Part shown: piece after piece, positions 32,401 to 38,944 of the stretch
Numbering within the stretch: the stretch's first letter is position 1
How the letters are laid out: each line of letters opens with the position of its first letter
Origin: Natronococcus occultus SP4
GTDB taxonomy: Archaea > Halobacteriota > Halobacteria > Halobacteriales > Natrialbaceae
Direction of reading: 5' to 3'
NCBI RefSeq assembly: GCF_000328685.1
Contig: NC_019974.1
Location: 124,001-188,000, forward strand
DNA length: 64,000 nucleotides
Translations under genes and position numbers: made by a program
Notes under the pieces: model-generated
What the model saw: the letters and a program-made list of their open reading frames with translations, nothing else
The model's database searches: none
Told to the model about the DNA's origin: nothing

Positions 32401-34235
32401 TCTATCCGTCGACACTCCTTTGGCGGCATTCGCCAGACGTGTGACGTCGATCGTGTCTCGAGGGCTCCCGAGTCCCGATCAAACGTGTAGAGGCCGATTT
32501 CGTCTTCGACTGCAGTTTCGGTGTCGACTGGATCGGGGAGCCGAGTAGTGGCGACGTCCTTGGCCTGTCGGAACCCGTCTTCGGTATGGATCAGCGTCTC
32601 CCCCGTGACACAGAGGCCAGCCGAGGACGACCCCTTCCCGGAGGTGTAGACGGAGCGAGGGGCGATGTTCTGAATGTAGCCCAGCATCTGGGAGTTATGG
32701 GAGATGATCCCGTTCGAAACGTAGTTGTGAGTCCCCTCTATCTCGAGGTCGTACACCCAGTCGTAGTCGGGATCGACCGTTTCAATAGAGTTGATCTGAT
32801 CAGCTACAGCGCTCGTAGACGCGACTGTTCCTCCGTCAGCGAGGACGGGCACTTCGTTTACCGTCGGCTGATCGACCGTGTTCGCACTTCCCGTTGTCAC
32901 GGCGATCGAATCTCCAACTGAGAGTTCGTCGGCACGGATTGCCCGATAGCCGTCAGCAACACCGACGAACAGCGGATGCGACGGCGTCACCTCGAGTTCA
33001 CGCCCGCTCGAAGTCCGAATCTGATACATCTGATCAGGTGCCTCACGCTTCCAGACCTTCGTCGCCCGCTGTGGAGCGATCGAACCGTCGTCCTGCAGCG
33101 ACGGCACCTCGAGATCGATCTCGTCGTACCACCCGTCGTCGATCGGTTTCGGGTCCTCGATGTTCGCCTCGACGAGGTCACGGATCGGGACATTGCGTCC
33201 GTCTGCGAGTGTCACCTTCGTGTCTCCGCGGACGCACTTTCCAGTACCCGGGTCCCCGATCAGCAGCATATGGAGGTCGCCGCGGATCCGCGAGCCGTCC
33301 GGCAACTGCTTCGTCACCCCCGAAAAGAGTTGGAGGATCATCGCGAGTTTCTCCTGTTCGTAGCCGTAGATGGATGGAGCGATCGAGCCGACCATCTGCT
33401 CGTAGATGTCATCGCTCGAGGACAGCCGGACGATCTCCTCTTTGTCCTCCTCGGTGATGTCCATGTCCTCGAACTGCTCTTCGTCGATGTCGACGGCCAT
33501 CCCCTCCATGTAGAAGTCGAAGACGGGCGATTTGTCCTGGCCGTCGCCCTGCTGTTCGAGTCGGAGCACGCCCGTCGCGGAGACGTGGTCACCGGGCGTC
33601 ACTTCGCCGGTGATGTCGTCCTCGACGTGGACGTCGAGTGATTGCGGGGTCTCCCCACCTCTGAGACCCTCGGGACTCTCCTGGATGCGCAGTTTCTGAG
33701 AGTCGACGAACTCCGACTGGTCGAAGTTCACGCGGAACGGGCCCTGACGTTCACACCCCTGGCATTCGTGGGGTTCCTGAAAGTCACCGCTGGACTGGGG
33801 GACTCTAGTGAGGGTGCCACAGAGCTGACACTCGAAGGCAGCCTCTTCGATCTTCGGACGGACGTCGGTCGCCTTGCGGACGATCCCCCGGACCTGTACG
33901 AGGGAGTTCATGTCGCGGGCGCGGATGTCCCGAATTTCGGGCGACTCGGTTTCGGGAAGGTTGTGGACCCGAACGTGGGCCTGGCCGAGGCTGACGTCGA
34001 TCGGCAGATCGTACAGCCGGAGCGCCTCTTCGGCGTAGCGCTGGAGCTGTTCGGGCTGGGCGAGGAAGTCGTCGGCGAGGTTCGGATCGTATCGGTAGAG
34101 ATCCTGCCAGTCGACGTGAAGCGACCGCTGCTCGTTGGGGTACTGCTGCGCAAGCTGCTTGATCTCGTTGTCGTAGTAGTTACGGAAGAACTGCTCGAAC
34201 GAGTCGACGAGTTCAGAATTGCCCGCTTGCGCCAT
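29475..34235 (-). CDS. mcm: MCM replicative helicase with three inteins
   Basis: A 1586-residue precursor that would splice to about 700 residues, the usual haloarchaeal MCM length. The hexamer unwinds DNA at the replication fork. The N-terminal domain (1-270) has a zinc motif C136/C139/C158/C161. The AAA+ core has Walker A GDPGTGK at 327-333 completed by Ser515 after intein 1, Walker B VDELDKM at 1096-1102 broken by intein 3 right after Arg1103, sensor GAANP near 1320 and the arginine-finger segment SRFD near 1347. A C-terminal winged helix lies around 1520-1580. Inteins cover 334-514, 542-1064 and 1104-1285, so activity depends on three splicing events. The stop overlaps the convergent tfb stop. 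Confidence 0.97.
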   Translation of the reverse strand: MAQAGNSELVDSFEQFFRNYYDNEIKQLAQQYPNEQRSLHVDWQDLYRYDPNLADDFLAQPEQLQRYAEEALRLYDLPIDVSLGQAHVRVHNLPETESPEIRDIRARDMNSLVQVRGIVRKATDVRPKIEEAAFECQLCGTLTRVPQSSGDFQEPHECQGCERQGPFRVNFDQSEFVDSQKLRIQESPEGLRGGETPQSLDVHVEDDITGEVTPGDHVSATGVLRLEQQGDGQDKSPVFDFYMEGMAVDIDEEQFEDMDITEEDKEEIVRLSSSDDIYEQMVGSIAPSIYGYEQEKLAMILQLFSGVTKQLPDGSRIRGDLHMLLIGDPGTGKCVRGDTKVTLADGRNVPIRDLVEANIEDPKPIDDGWYDEIDLEVPSLQDDGSIAPQRATKVWKREAPDQMYQIRTSSGRELEVTPSHPLFVGVADGYRAIRADELSVGDSIAVTTGSANTVDQPTVNEVPVLADGGTVASTSAVADQINSIETVDPDYDWVYDLEIEGTHNYVSNGIISHNSQMLGYIQNIAPRSVYTSGKGSSSAGLCVTGETLIHTEDGFRQAKDVATTRLPDPVDTETAVEDEIGLYTFDRDSGALETRSTSHVWRMPPKECRRIETARGKELEASQSTPVLTCGEDGLEWTQISNVEAGDYVAVPKYDEVDRSTPPIEDYLEFTNEKLKLADESIVQIRRQLCETYGTLRDAAAELDLSEDFVYDTIRNRHIPIAKLERVLEGIDLELDQLSVERAMLRHGDGVRIPDEFDEDLCYLLGLVFGDGDIRLSRRDGNRGLVRISNSDETILERAVEIVDDTFDKRPEIEYQDDRVPCIRVHSATIAQLFSNAGMETPKEDLKLDPALTTAEHADAFLRGLMDADGSVSSRTDGGSSIHFSTISQEFAEQVQLMLETYGVRSRVRERDRRGVSVLENGYEIESNHVQYHLECYGRNIERYADAIGFGYPTKRAALEEIVGDATRREEKIPVGTTLATVDAAGGEYYMNLNRGDNPGRGRARRMLEEVDLGDAEPIVEEAVEADLCWDEVVAAVDTGEKEVFDLTVPETHNFLANGVVTHNTAAAVRDDFGDGQQWTLEAGALVLADQGIAAVDELDKMRCVTGESLVELSNGSSIAIEEIAQQAAKAGEIEPLENGRTMRNVDVSVRTMTDSGAIVERPVTAVHQYETPSELIEVITEDGEKLRSTPDHPFFIRQDGSTIERSATNLEVGDRTLVPCNESSIVTDGGAVMTDQSARSSLHDVEPSEIVKIHRIDGDEWDYVYDLTVEGTHNFIANGMVVHNSEDRSAMHEALEQQKISVSKAGINATLKSRCSLLGAANPKYGRFDQYEPIGEQIDLEPALISRFDLIFTVTDQPDEEKDKNLAEHILTTNYAGELTTQREEMTSLEVSEEEIEEMTEQVDPVIDAELLRKYIAYAKQNCHPRMTEDARETIRDFYVDLRAKGTDEDAPVPVTARKLEALVRLSEASARVRLSDTVEQRDAERVVEIVRSCLQDIGVDPETGEFDADIVEAGTSKSQRDRIKNIKGLISDIEEEYDEGAPVDIVLERADEIGMDESKAEHEIDKLKQKGEVYEPSTDTLRTT
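30381..30926 (-). other. Mcm intein 3 (mini-intein, 182 aa)
   Basis: Residues 1104-1285, inserted at the Walker B region after VDELDKMR. Block A is CVTGESLVELSNG, block B is RSTPDHPFFIR with TxxH, block F is DYVYDLTVEGTHNFIANG and block G ends VVHN before Ser1286. There is no endonuclease domain. Splicing residues are intact. Its length and block layout resemble intein 1. Confidence 0.93.
31044..32612 (-). other. Mcm intein 2 with homing endonuclease (523 aa)
   Basis: Residues 542-1064, inserted between GKGSSSAGL and Thr1065. Block A is CVTGETLIHTEDG and block G ends VTHN before Thr. Two LAGLIDADG-type motifs are seen, LLGLVFGDGD at 764-773 and LRGLMDADGS at 862-871, so the endonuclease may be active. 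An extra helical segment near 690-735 (TLRDAAAELDLS, VYDTIRNRHIP) looks like a helix-turn-helix. Block B reads ASQSTPVLT: Thr625 stands where the usual TxxH histidine would be. Confidence 0.92.
32694..33236 (-). other. Mcm intein 1 (mini-intein, 181 aa)
   Basis: Residues 334-514 of the precursor, inserted in the P-loop between GDPGTGK and Ser515. Block A is CVRGDTKVTLADG, block B is EVTPSHPLFV with the TxxH motif, block F is DWVYDLEIEGTHNYVSNG and block G ends ISHN before Ser. No LAGLIDADG endonuclease is present; about 60 residues of acidic linker (ANTVDQPTVNEVPVLADGGT) occupy its usual place. All splicing residues (Cys1, block B His, penultimate His, Asn, +1 Ser) are intact. Confidence 0.93.
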
Positions 34236-34322
34236 TGCACGTCCGTAGGGTCGCCACCGTGTATAAATGGTCGCAAAGCGGAGCGAAACTGATCGTGGGC
34301 GATCGCCGATCGGTCGTGGCGC

Positions 34323-35018
34323 TCACTCCCGGCGCGGATCGAACGGGGCGTTCTCGACGGCCTCTTTGTTCGCGTCGTCGGGTCCCTCTTTGCCGAGTTC
34401 GTCGACCGCGACGCCGAGCGTCGCGATCGAGCGAACGGCTTCCTCGACGGTGACGTCGACGTCGTAGACGTTTTCGGTGGGAACGTGCATGACGTACCCG
34501 TTGGTCGTCGGGTTCGGGCCGAGCGGAACCATGAGCGTCATCATCTCGTCGCCGTCGACGGTCCGTTCGATCGTCACTGGGGTGTCCGCGGTCAGAAATC
34601 CGAACATATACGCGTCGTCGTGAGGGAACTCGACGAGTTTCACCTCCTTGAACTGGTCGGTCTCGTCGTTGACGAGGATGTCACTGGCCCGCCGGACGCT
34701 CTCGTAGAGGACGCTCACGCCTGGAATCGTTTCTATCGTCGCGTGGACCCGTTCCGAGACGCGCTTTCCGGGCGTGTGTTCGGCGGCGAACCCGATCACC
34801 AGAAAGAATCCGATCAGCGACGCCAGGGTCGTCAGCTGAATGACGATCCGAGGCGGTTCGTTCGGCCAGACGTACTGCACGCCGGCGACGATCGGCGAGA
34901 GGATTCCGAGGACGAAATCGATCACGACCAGCAGTACGAGCAGCGTCACGACGAGCGGGATCGTCAGAATAATTCCGTTGACGAGCCACCGTTTCGGCTG
35001 CTCCGAGACCGCATCCAT
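34323..35018 (-). CDS. DUF502 family membrane protein
   Basis: A 231-residue protein with two N-terminal membrane helices, about 12-42 (LVNGIILTIPLVVTLLVLLV) and 60-80 (IQLTTLASLIGFFLVIGFAA). A cytoplasmic domain follows with the DUF502 pattern IPGVSVLYESVRRASDI and VPLGPNPTTNGYV. Function of the family is not established. The start MDAVSEQPKRW at 35018 is chosen over a longer low-quality extension. It is divergent from the zinc-ribbon gene at 35198. Confidence 0.88.
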   Translation of the reverse strand: MDAVSEQPKRWLVNGIILTIPLVVTLLVLLVVIDFVLGILSPIVAGVQYVWPNEPPRIVIQLTTLASLIGFFLVIGFAAEHTPGKRVSERVHATIETIPGVSVLYESVRRASDILVNDETDQFKEVKLVEFPHDDAYMFGFLTADTPVTIERTVDGDEMMTLMVPLGPNPTTNGYVMHVPTENVYDVDVTVEEAVRSIATLGVAVDELGKEGPDDANKEAVENAPFDPRRE

Positions 35019-35197
35019 ACGATCAGTTGTCGAACAGTCGGTAGAAAGCGTTCGGGTTGCGCTTGCGCCTTCACACTCCAGGCGGTCGATCCCGTCGACC
35101 CGAGTCGCAGCACAGTCGTCTCGAGCGGTCGTTCCGAGCCTGTTTCGATCGGCGGTCGCCTCGGCGTGCTTATCTCCGTCGGGTGCGTACAGACCGC

Positions 35198-35446
35198 ATG
35201 ATACCACGACCCTCTCGCTCGAAACCCGCCGACCAACAGACGGTGATCGACCACCTCGAGGCGGCGACAAAACGTCTCGAGACGATCGAGGATCGCCAGC
35301 GCCAGCTCGAACGGACGGTCGCCGCGCTGGCCAGAGAGAACGGAACCTCGCTCGGCTGTCCGTGTACTCGGTGTCACCGGAGCTACACGCTTGCGAAATC
35401 CGGAGTCATCTACTGTCCGGAATGCGGGTACAGACACACCCTCTGA
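35198..35446 (+). CDS. Small coiled-coil zinc-ribbon protein
   Basis: An 82-residue protein. A helical coiled-coil-like N-terminal part (about 12-48, QQTVIDHLEAATKRLETIED) leads into a zinc ribbon with C54, C56, C59 and C73/C76 (GCPCTRCHRSYT, YCPECGYRHTL). CTTATCTCC near 35169-35177 is about 27 bases before the ATG and supports the start. A nucleic-acid or protein-binding role is plausible; the specific function is unknown. Confidence 0.75.
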   Translation: MIPRPSRSKPADQQTVIDHLEAATKRLETIEDRQRQLERTVAALARENGTSLGCPCTRCHRSYTLAKSGVIYCPECGYRHTL

Positions 35447-35606
35447 CCGTCCGTGACCGGACGAGATCTCTCTCGACAGTCGGTAGTGATCGGCAACGCT
35501 ACAGCGATGTCGTCACTGTGTCGGTGAAAATACGTCGATCGTACGTGATCGTACGATCGGTGTAGAAGTCGATATGATCGCCGTTCGGCGACCGACTATC
35601 GCCTTG

Positions 35607-35801
35607 TTAGACGCGCTCGACGTTCGTTGCGCGCGGACCCTTGGGGGCCTGCTCGATGTCGAACTCGATCTCGGTACCCTCAGTCAGGTCCTCGCCGCCG
35701 ACGTCCTCCATGTGGAAGAAAACGTCCTCGTCCGCGTCCTCAGTGTCGATGAAACCGTAGCCGCCAGTGTCGTTGAAGAAGTCAACCTTACCGTTTGCCA
35801 T
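35607..35801 (-). CDS. cspA: Cold-shock domain protein
   Basis: A 64-residue single cold-shock domain that binds single-stranded RNA or DNA. The RNP1-like GGYGFIDTED and RNP2-like DVFFHMED motifs are intact. Such proteins act as RNA chaperones. A TATA-like CCTTATCC on this strand near 35827-35835 is about 28 bases before the ATG. A paralogue at 44835-45029 differs at 10 of 64 positions. Confidence 0.95.
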   Translation of the reverse strand: MANGKVDFFNDTGGYGFIDTEDADEDVFFHMEDVGGEDLTEGTEIEFDIEQAPKGPRATNVERV

Positions 35802-36107
35802 TACAACCAAACAGTGCCCCGCTGTACGGATAAGGGTTGGCATTTGTGTTCCCAACCCCGAATCCTGAGGACGAATGTCTATAGTTATCGGAGATTCGGG
35901 AAATATGTGATCGAAGGGTCGGTTATTCATGGTAAAGCCACCCGACCTGTCGCCCCTAACCGAGACGAGCGAGGGACCCACAGTTCTCCGCCCGGGCCGT
36001 GACGGACTCGAACGAGCCGGCGGGTCGGAAACGGACCCGTCCGCCGTCCGTCTCGTTGTCGCTGCGTTTCGGCGAGTGCTTTTGCTCTGCTGTACCGTAC
36101 CATACTT
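35802..36107 (+). other. Intergenic region between divergent small genes
   Basis: These 306 bases hold no supported gene. The left end has the csp promoter (minus strand). GTGCTTTTGC near 36077-36086 could be a weak TATA-containing element for the small gene at 36108. Confidence 0.4.
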
Positions 36108-36266
36108 ATGACTTCCCGATCGCCGGTGTTCTGTCAGGTGTGCAATGAGACGATCGACACACAGGACTCCATCGAACCTTACCTCGTCTACGAGCACAGG
36201 CCTCGCGAGCTAGCCAGTCGGCTCGTCTCCGAATGGGAGGCCGAGGGACTCGGTTCCGAGGCGTAA
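36108..36266 (+). CDS. 52-residue CxxC protein
   Basis: A 52-residue acidic protein, MTSRSPVFCQVCNETIDTQ at the N-terminus. It has one CxxC knuckle (C9, C12) and a helical C-terminus (ELASRLVSEWEAEGL). Haloarchaea encode many such single-knuckle or zinc-finger microproteins. A second metal ligand pair is not evident, so metal binding might need dimerisation. It is convergent with tRNA-Pro. Confidence 0.6.
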   Translation: MTSRSPVFCQVCNETIDTQDSIEPYLVYEHRPRELASRLVSEWEAEGLGSEA

Positions 36267-36324
36267 CGACGGTGGTCGACGAGTGATATCTCTGGCGCTC
36301 GTGGAGTTGCTCGCAGCAGAAGTA

Positions 36325-36397
36325 TGGGATCGCCCGGATTTGAACCGGGGTCACGGGCACCCAAGGCCCGAAGTATACCAAGCTAACCCACGATCCC
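36325..36397 (-). tRNA. tRNA-Pro (anticodon UGG)
   Basis: A 73-base cloverleaf on the minus strand. The acceptor stem GGGATCG pairs with CGATCCC with discriminator A. The anticodon arm CGGGC-CTTGGGT-GCCCG gives anticodon UGG, and the T arm is CCCGG-TTCAAAT-CCGGG. No intron; CCA is not encoded. A TATA element within CGCTTAAAGCG at 36420-36430 lies about 28 bases ahead. Confidence 0.95.
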
Positions 36398-36480
36398 GTA
36401 TCATCCTTTCTGGGCGAACCGCTTAAAGCGTTTCGTTCCGGACCGAACGGTTTTCCCCGCTTCGCTCGCTACGCCCGGGT

Positions 36481-36738
36481 ATGGTTACAGGACTCGAGAT
36501 TCTCCTCCTGGTGATCGTCCTCGTCGCCGTCCTCGGCGCCACGACGATCATCCAGACCGTTCGTCCCTTCATCGTCAACGCGGTCGTCGGACTACTCGTG
36601 TTGTTTCTCGCCCAGGCAGTCTTCGGCGTCTCCGTTGCGATCACGCCGATCGCGCTCCTGATCGTCGCCCTCGGCGGACTGCCGGGTTCGCTGCTGGTGT
36701 TGTTGCTCTCGCTGTTCGGCGTCGCCTTCGTCCCCTGA
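36481..36738 (+). CDS. BofA-like small membrane protein
   Basis: An 85-residue very hydrophobic protein with three predicted helices (about 5-25, 28-50 and 55-83). VRPFIVNAVVGLLVLFL and TPIALLIVALGGLPGSLLVLLL resemble the pro-sigmaK-processing inhibitor BofA domain. In bacteria BofA holds a membrane protease; haloarchaea have no sporulation sigma factor, so the role here must differ and could involve an intramembrane protease. It sits between tRNA-Pro and the convergent helicase gene. Confidence 0.8.
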   Translation: MVTGLEILLLVIVLVAVLGATTIIQTVRPFIVNAVVGLLVLFLAQAVFGVSVAITPIALLIVALGGLPGSLLVLLLSLFGVAFVP

Positions 36739-36788
36739 CTGCCGTTTCGATCGCTCGCTTTCGCTCGTACTGCGTTCCGAAAAGGGCA

Positions 36789-38855
36789 CTACAGTTCTTC
36801 GTCCCGAAGCTCGATGTCGGCGATCAGATCGTAGGGGTGGGCCTCCTTGCGGATCCCGTCGACGAGCGCGAACGCCTCGCCGGGCGAGAGGAAGTGTCGG
36901 GTGACGACCTCGCCGAGCGGCGTCGGTTCGAAGCCGTCGATAAAGCCGTACTCGAGGAGTTTGCCGATCGCGTGTTTAGTCGGGACCTCCCCGAGCATCC
37001 GGTCGTTGAGACCTTTGGCGGCCTTGCCGCCGACCACGATGTTCGCCAGCGTCTCCTCGACGGCGGCGTCCTCGTCGTAGTGGGTCATCACCGACTCCAT
37101 CTCCCCTTTCAGGAGTTTAAACGCGACCTCGTCCTCGGTCATCTCCATGGAGTTGTGGTAGGTGCAGTCGGGTTCGACCAGCACGTACACCTTCCCCTCG
37201 TCGTGGTAGTCCGGCCGACCCGCGCGGCCGAGCATCTGGTGGAACTCCTGGACCGAGAGCCACTCGATCCCCATCGCCAGCGAGTCGAAGATCACCTGCG
37301 AGGCCGGGAAGTCGACCCCCGCCGCGAGGGCGGCGGTCGTTACGACCGCGGAGAGCTCCTGGTCGCCGAACTGGCGTTCGACCTGCTTGCGACGACCGTA
37401 GTCGAGCCCGGCGTGGTACGGCGCCGCCGAGTACTCGAGTTTCCGCGAGATCTCGTGACACCGCCTGCGGGAGTTCGTGAAGATGATCGTCTGTCCGCGA
37501 TACCCCTTCGAGGACTCGGTGTCGAACTCGCGTTTGACGAGCTTGTTCTCGATGCGGACCTTCTCCTGACCGTCGGCGAAGGTGACGTGGCGCTCGATCG
37601 GAACGGGTCGCTCCTCGAACTCGATGAGTTTTGATTCGAGGACGTCGGCGAGCTGTTCGGTGTTGCCGACCGTCGCCGAGAGGTAGATCCACTGGGCGCC
37701 TCCGTAGTCGTCCCGCCGGGTGGCCCGCTGCTCGGTGGTGTGTTTGAGCCGCGAGATGAGGCCGTCGAGTCGGTGGCCCCGTTCCTCTTCTTTCAGGGTG
37801 TGGACCTCGTCGATGACGACGGTGCCGATGTCGCCGAGGTCCTTGCCCGTCCGCAGTGCGTGGTCGATCCCCTCGTAGGTGCCGACGATGACGTCGGCGT
37901 TGGGATCGAACCGGTTGCCATCGTCGGTGATCCGGCTCGCTCCCACTCTGAGGGAGACGTCGACGAGATGGCCGTACTCGTCCTCGAAGTCCTCGTGTTT
38001 CTGGTTGGCCAGCGCCACGAGAGGAACCAGAAACAGCATCTTTCCTTTTCCGTTGAGCACGCGGTTGAGGCCGGCCATCTCGCCGACCAGCGTTTTCCCT
38101 GTCGCGGTCGCCGAAACGACGAGCTGGTCGTCGCCGTCGAAGAGGCCGTTCTCGACCGAGAGGCTCTGGACCGGCAGCAGGGTCTCGAATCGGTCCTCGA
38201 GCAGTCCCTGGAGTCCGGGATGCAGGTTCAGCGAATCGAGCCGGACGGGGTCGACCTCGTCGGTCGTCGCCGAGATCGTGTCGAACTGGGTGAGGTCGGG
38301 ATCGAGCTGGCCCTGCAGCAGGTTGACGATCCGGTCCAGATCCTGAACCTCGAGCATCAGCTCCTCGAGCCGTTCCTTCGCGGCGCCGGTGACGGAGCCA
38401 CCTCCCGAGTAGGAGAGCTGACGCTCGAGTTCCTGGCGGGCGCAGTCCCGACAGATCCAGTCCGCGTCGTCCTTGACGGCGGTTTCGGTCGTCACCGGCG
38501 AGTACCGCCCCGCGGAGGCACAGTAGCGGCAGGTCCGGACGGCCTTGGCCTTGTCCTCGAGCTGGTAGCCCGACAGCATCTCGGTGAGCTCGCGGCGTTT
38601 CTCGGCGGCGGTCTGCTCGGAGATACGGATACGCTTCGCTCGACGGGCGAGTTCGACGAACTCGTCGGGCTGGCGCGGTTCTTCGCTCGAACCCTGCTTC
38701 AACCGGAACTTGGCGGGCCGGGGGCCAGCCGCGGTCTCGGAGAGTGCGAGTTTCGCCCGAAACAGTCGGGTACCGTCCCGCTGGACGACGACGAGGTAGT
38801 CGTCGCCCGTCTGGTGACAGAAGATCGTCTCGACGTCCTGGACCTGCTGCGACAC
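36789..38855 (-). CDS. SKI2-like DEAD/DEAH helicase (DUF5814 type)
   Basis: A 688-residue superfamily 2 helicase specific to haloarchaea by architecture. The N-terminal region (1-150), resembling DUF5814, has a possible zinc site C109/C112/C135/C138. The motor has Walker A SATATGKTL, DEVH, SATVGN and motif VI QMLGRAGRPDY. The C-terminus is helical and lacks the full Hel308 extension. The start is a GTG at 38855 (VSQQVQDVETIF); the frame stays open upstream but becomes Arg-rich and implausible. Substrate (DNA or RNA) is not known. Confidence 0.88.
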   Translation of the reverse strand: MSQQVQDVETIFCHQTGDDYLVVVQRDGTRLFRAKLALSETAAGPRPAKFRLKQGSSEEPRQPDEFVELARRAKRIRISEQTAAEKRRELTEMLSGYQLEDKAKAVRTCRYCASAGRYSPVTTETAVKDDADWICRDCARQELERQLSYSGGGSVTGAAKERLEELMLEVQDLDRIVNLLQGQLDPDLTQFDTISATTDEVDPVRLDSLNLHPGLQGLLEDRFETLLPVQSLSVENGLFDGDDQLVVSATATGKTLVGEMAGLNRVLNGKGKMLFLVPLVALANQKHEDFEDEYGHLVDVSLRVGASRITDDGNRFDPNADVIVGTYEGIDHALRTGKDLGDIGTVVIDEVHTLKEEERGHRLDGLISRLKHTTEQRATRRDDYGGAQWIYLSATVGNTEQLADVLESKLIEFEERPVPIERHVTFADGQEKVRIENKLVKREFDTESSKGYRGQTIIFTNSRRRCHEISRKLEYSAAPYHAGLDYGRRKQVERQFGDQELSAVVTTAALAAGVDFPASQVIFDSLAMGIEWLSVQEFHQMLGRAGRPDYHDEGKVYVLVEPDCTYHNSMEMTEDEVAFKLLKGEMESVMTHYDEDAAVEETLANIVVGGKAAKGLNDRMLGEVPTKHAIGKLLEYGFIDGFEPTPLGEVVTRHFLSPGEAFALVDGIRKEAHPYDLIADIELRDEEL

Positions 38856-38944
38856 GGTACAGTGTACTCGGTTGGCGTACTTGAGCGGTTCGGACTCGCT
38901 TTCGATCGATCGTCGTTCCGTTCCGGAGCGGCGCTGGATCGGTT

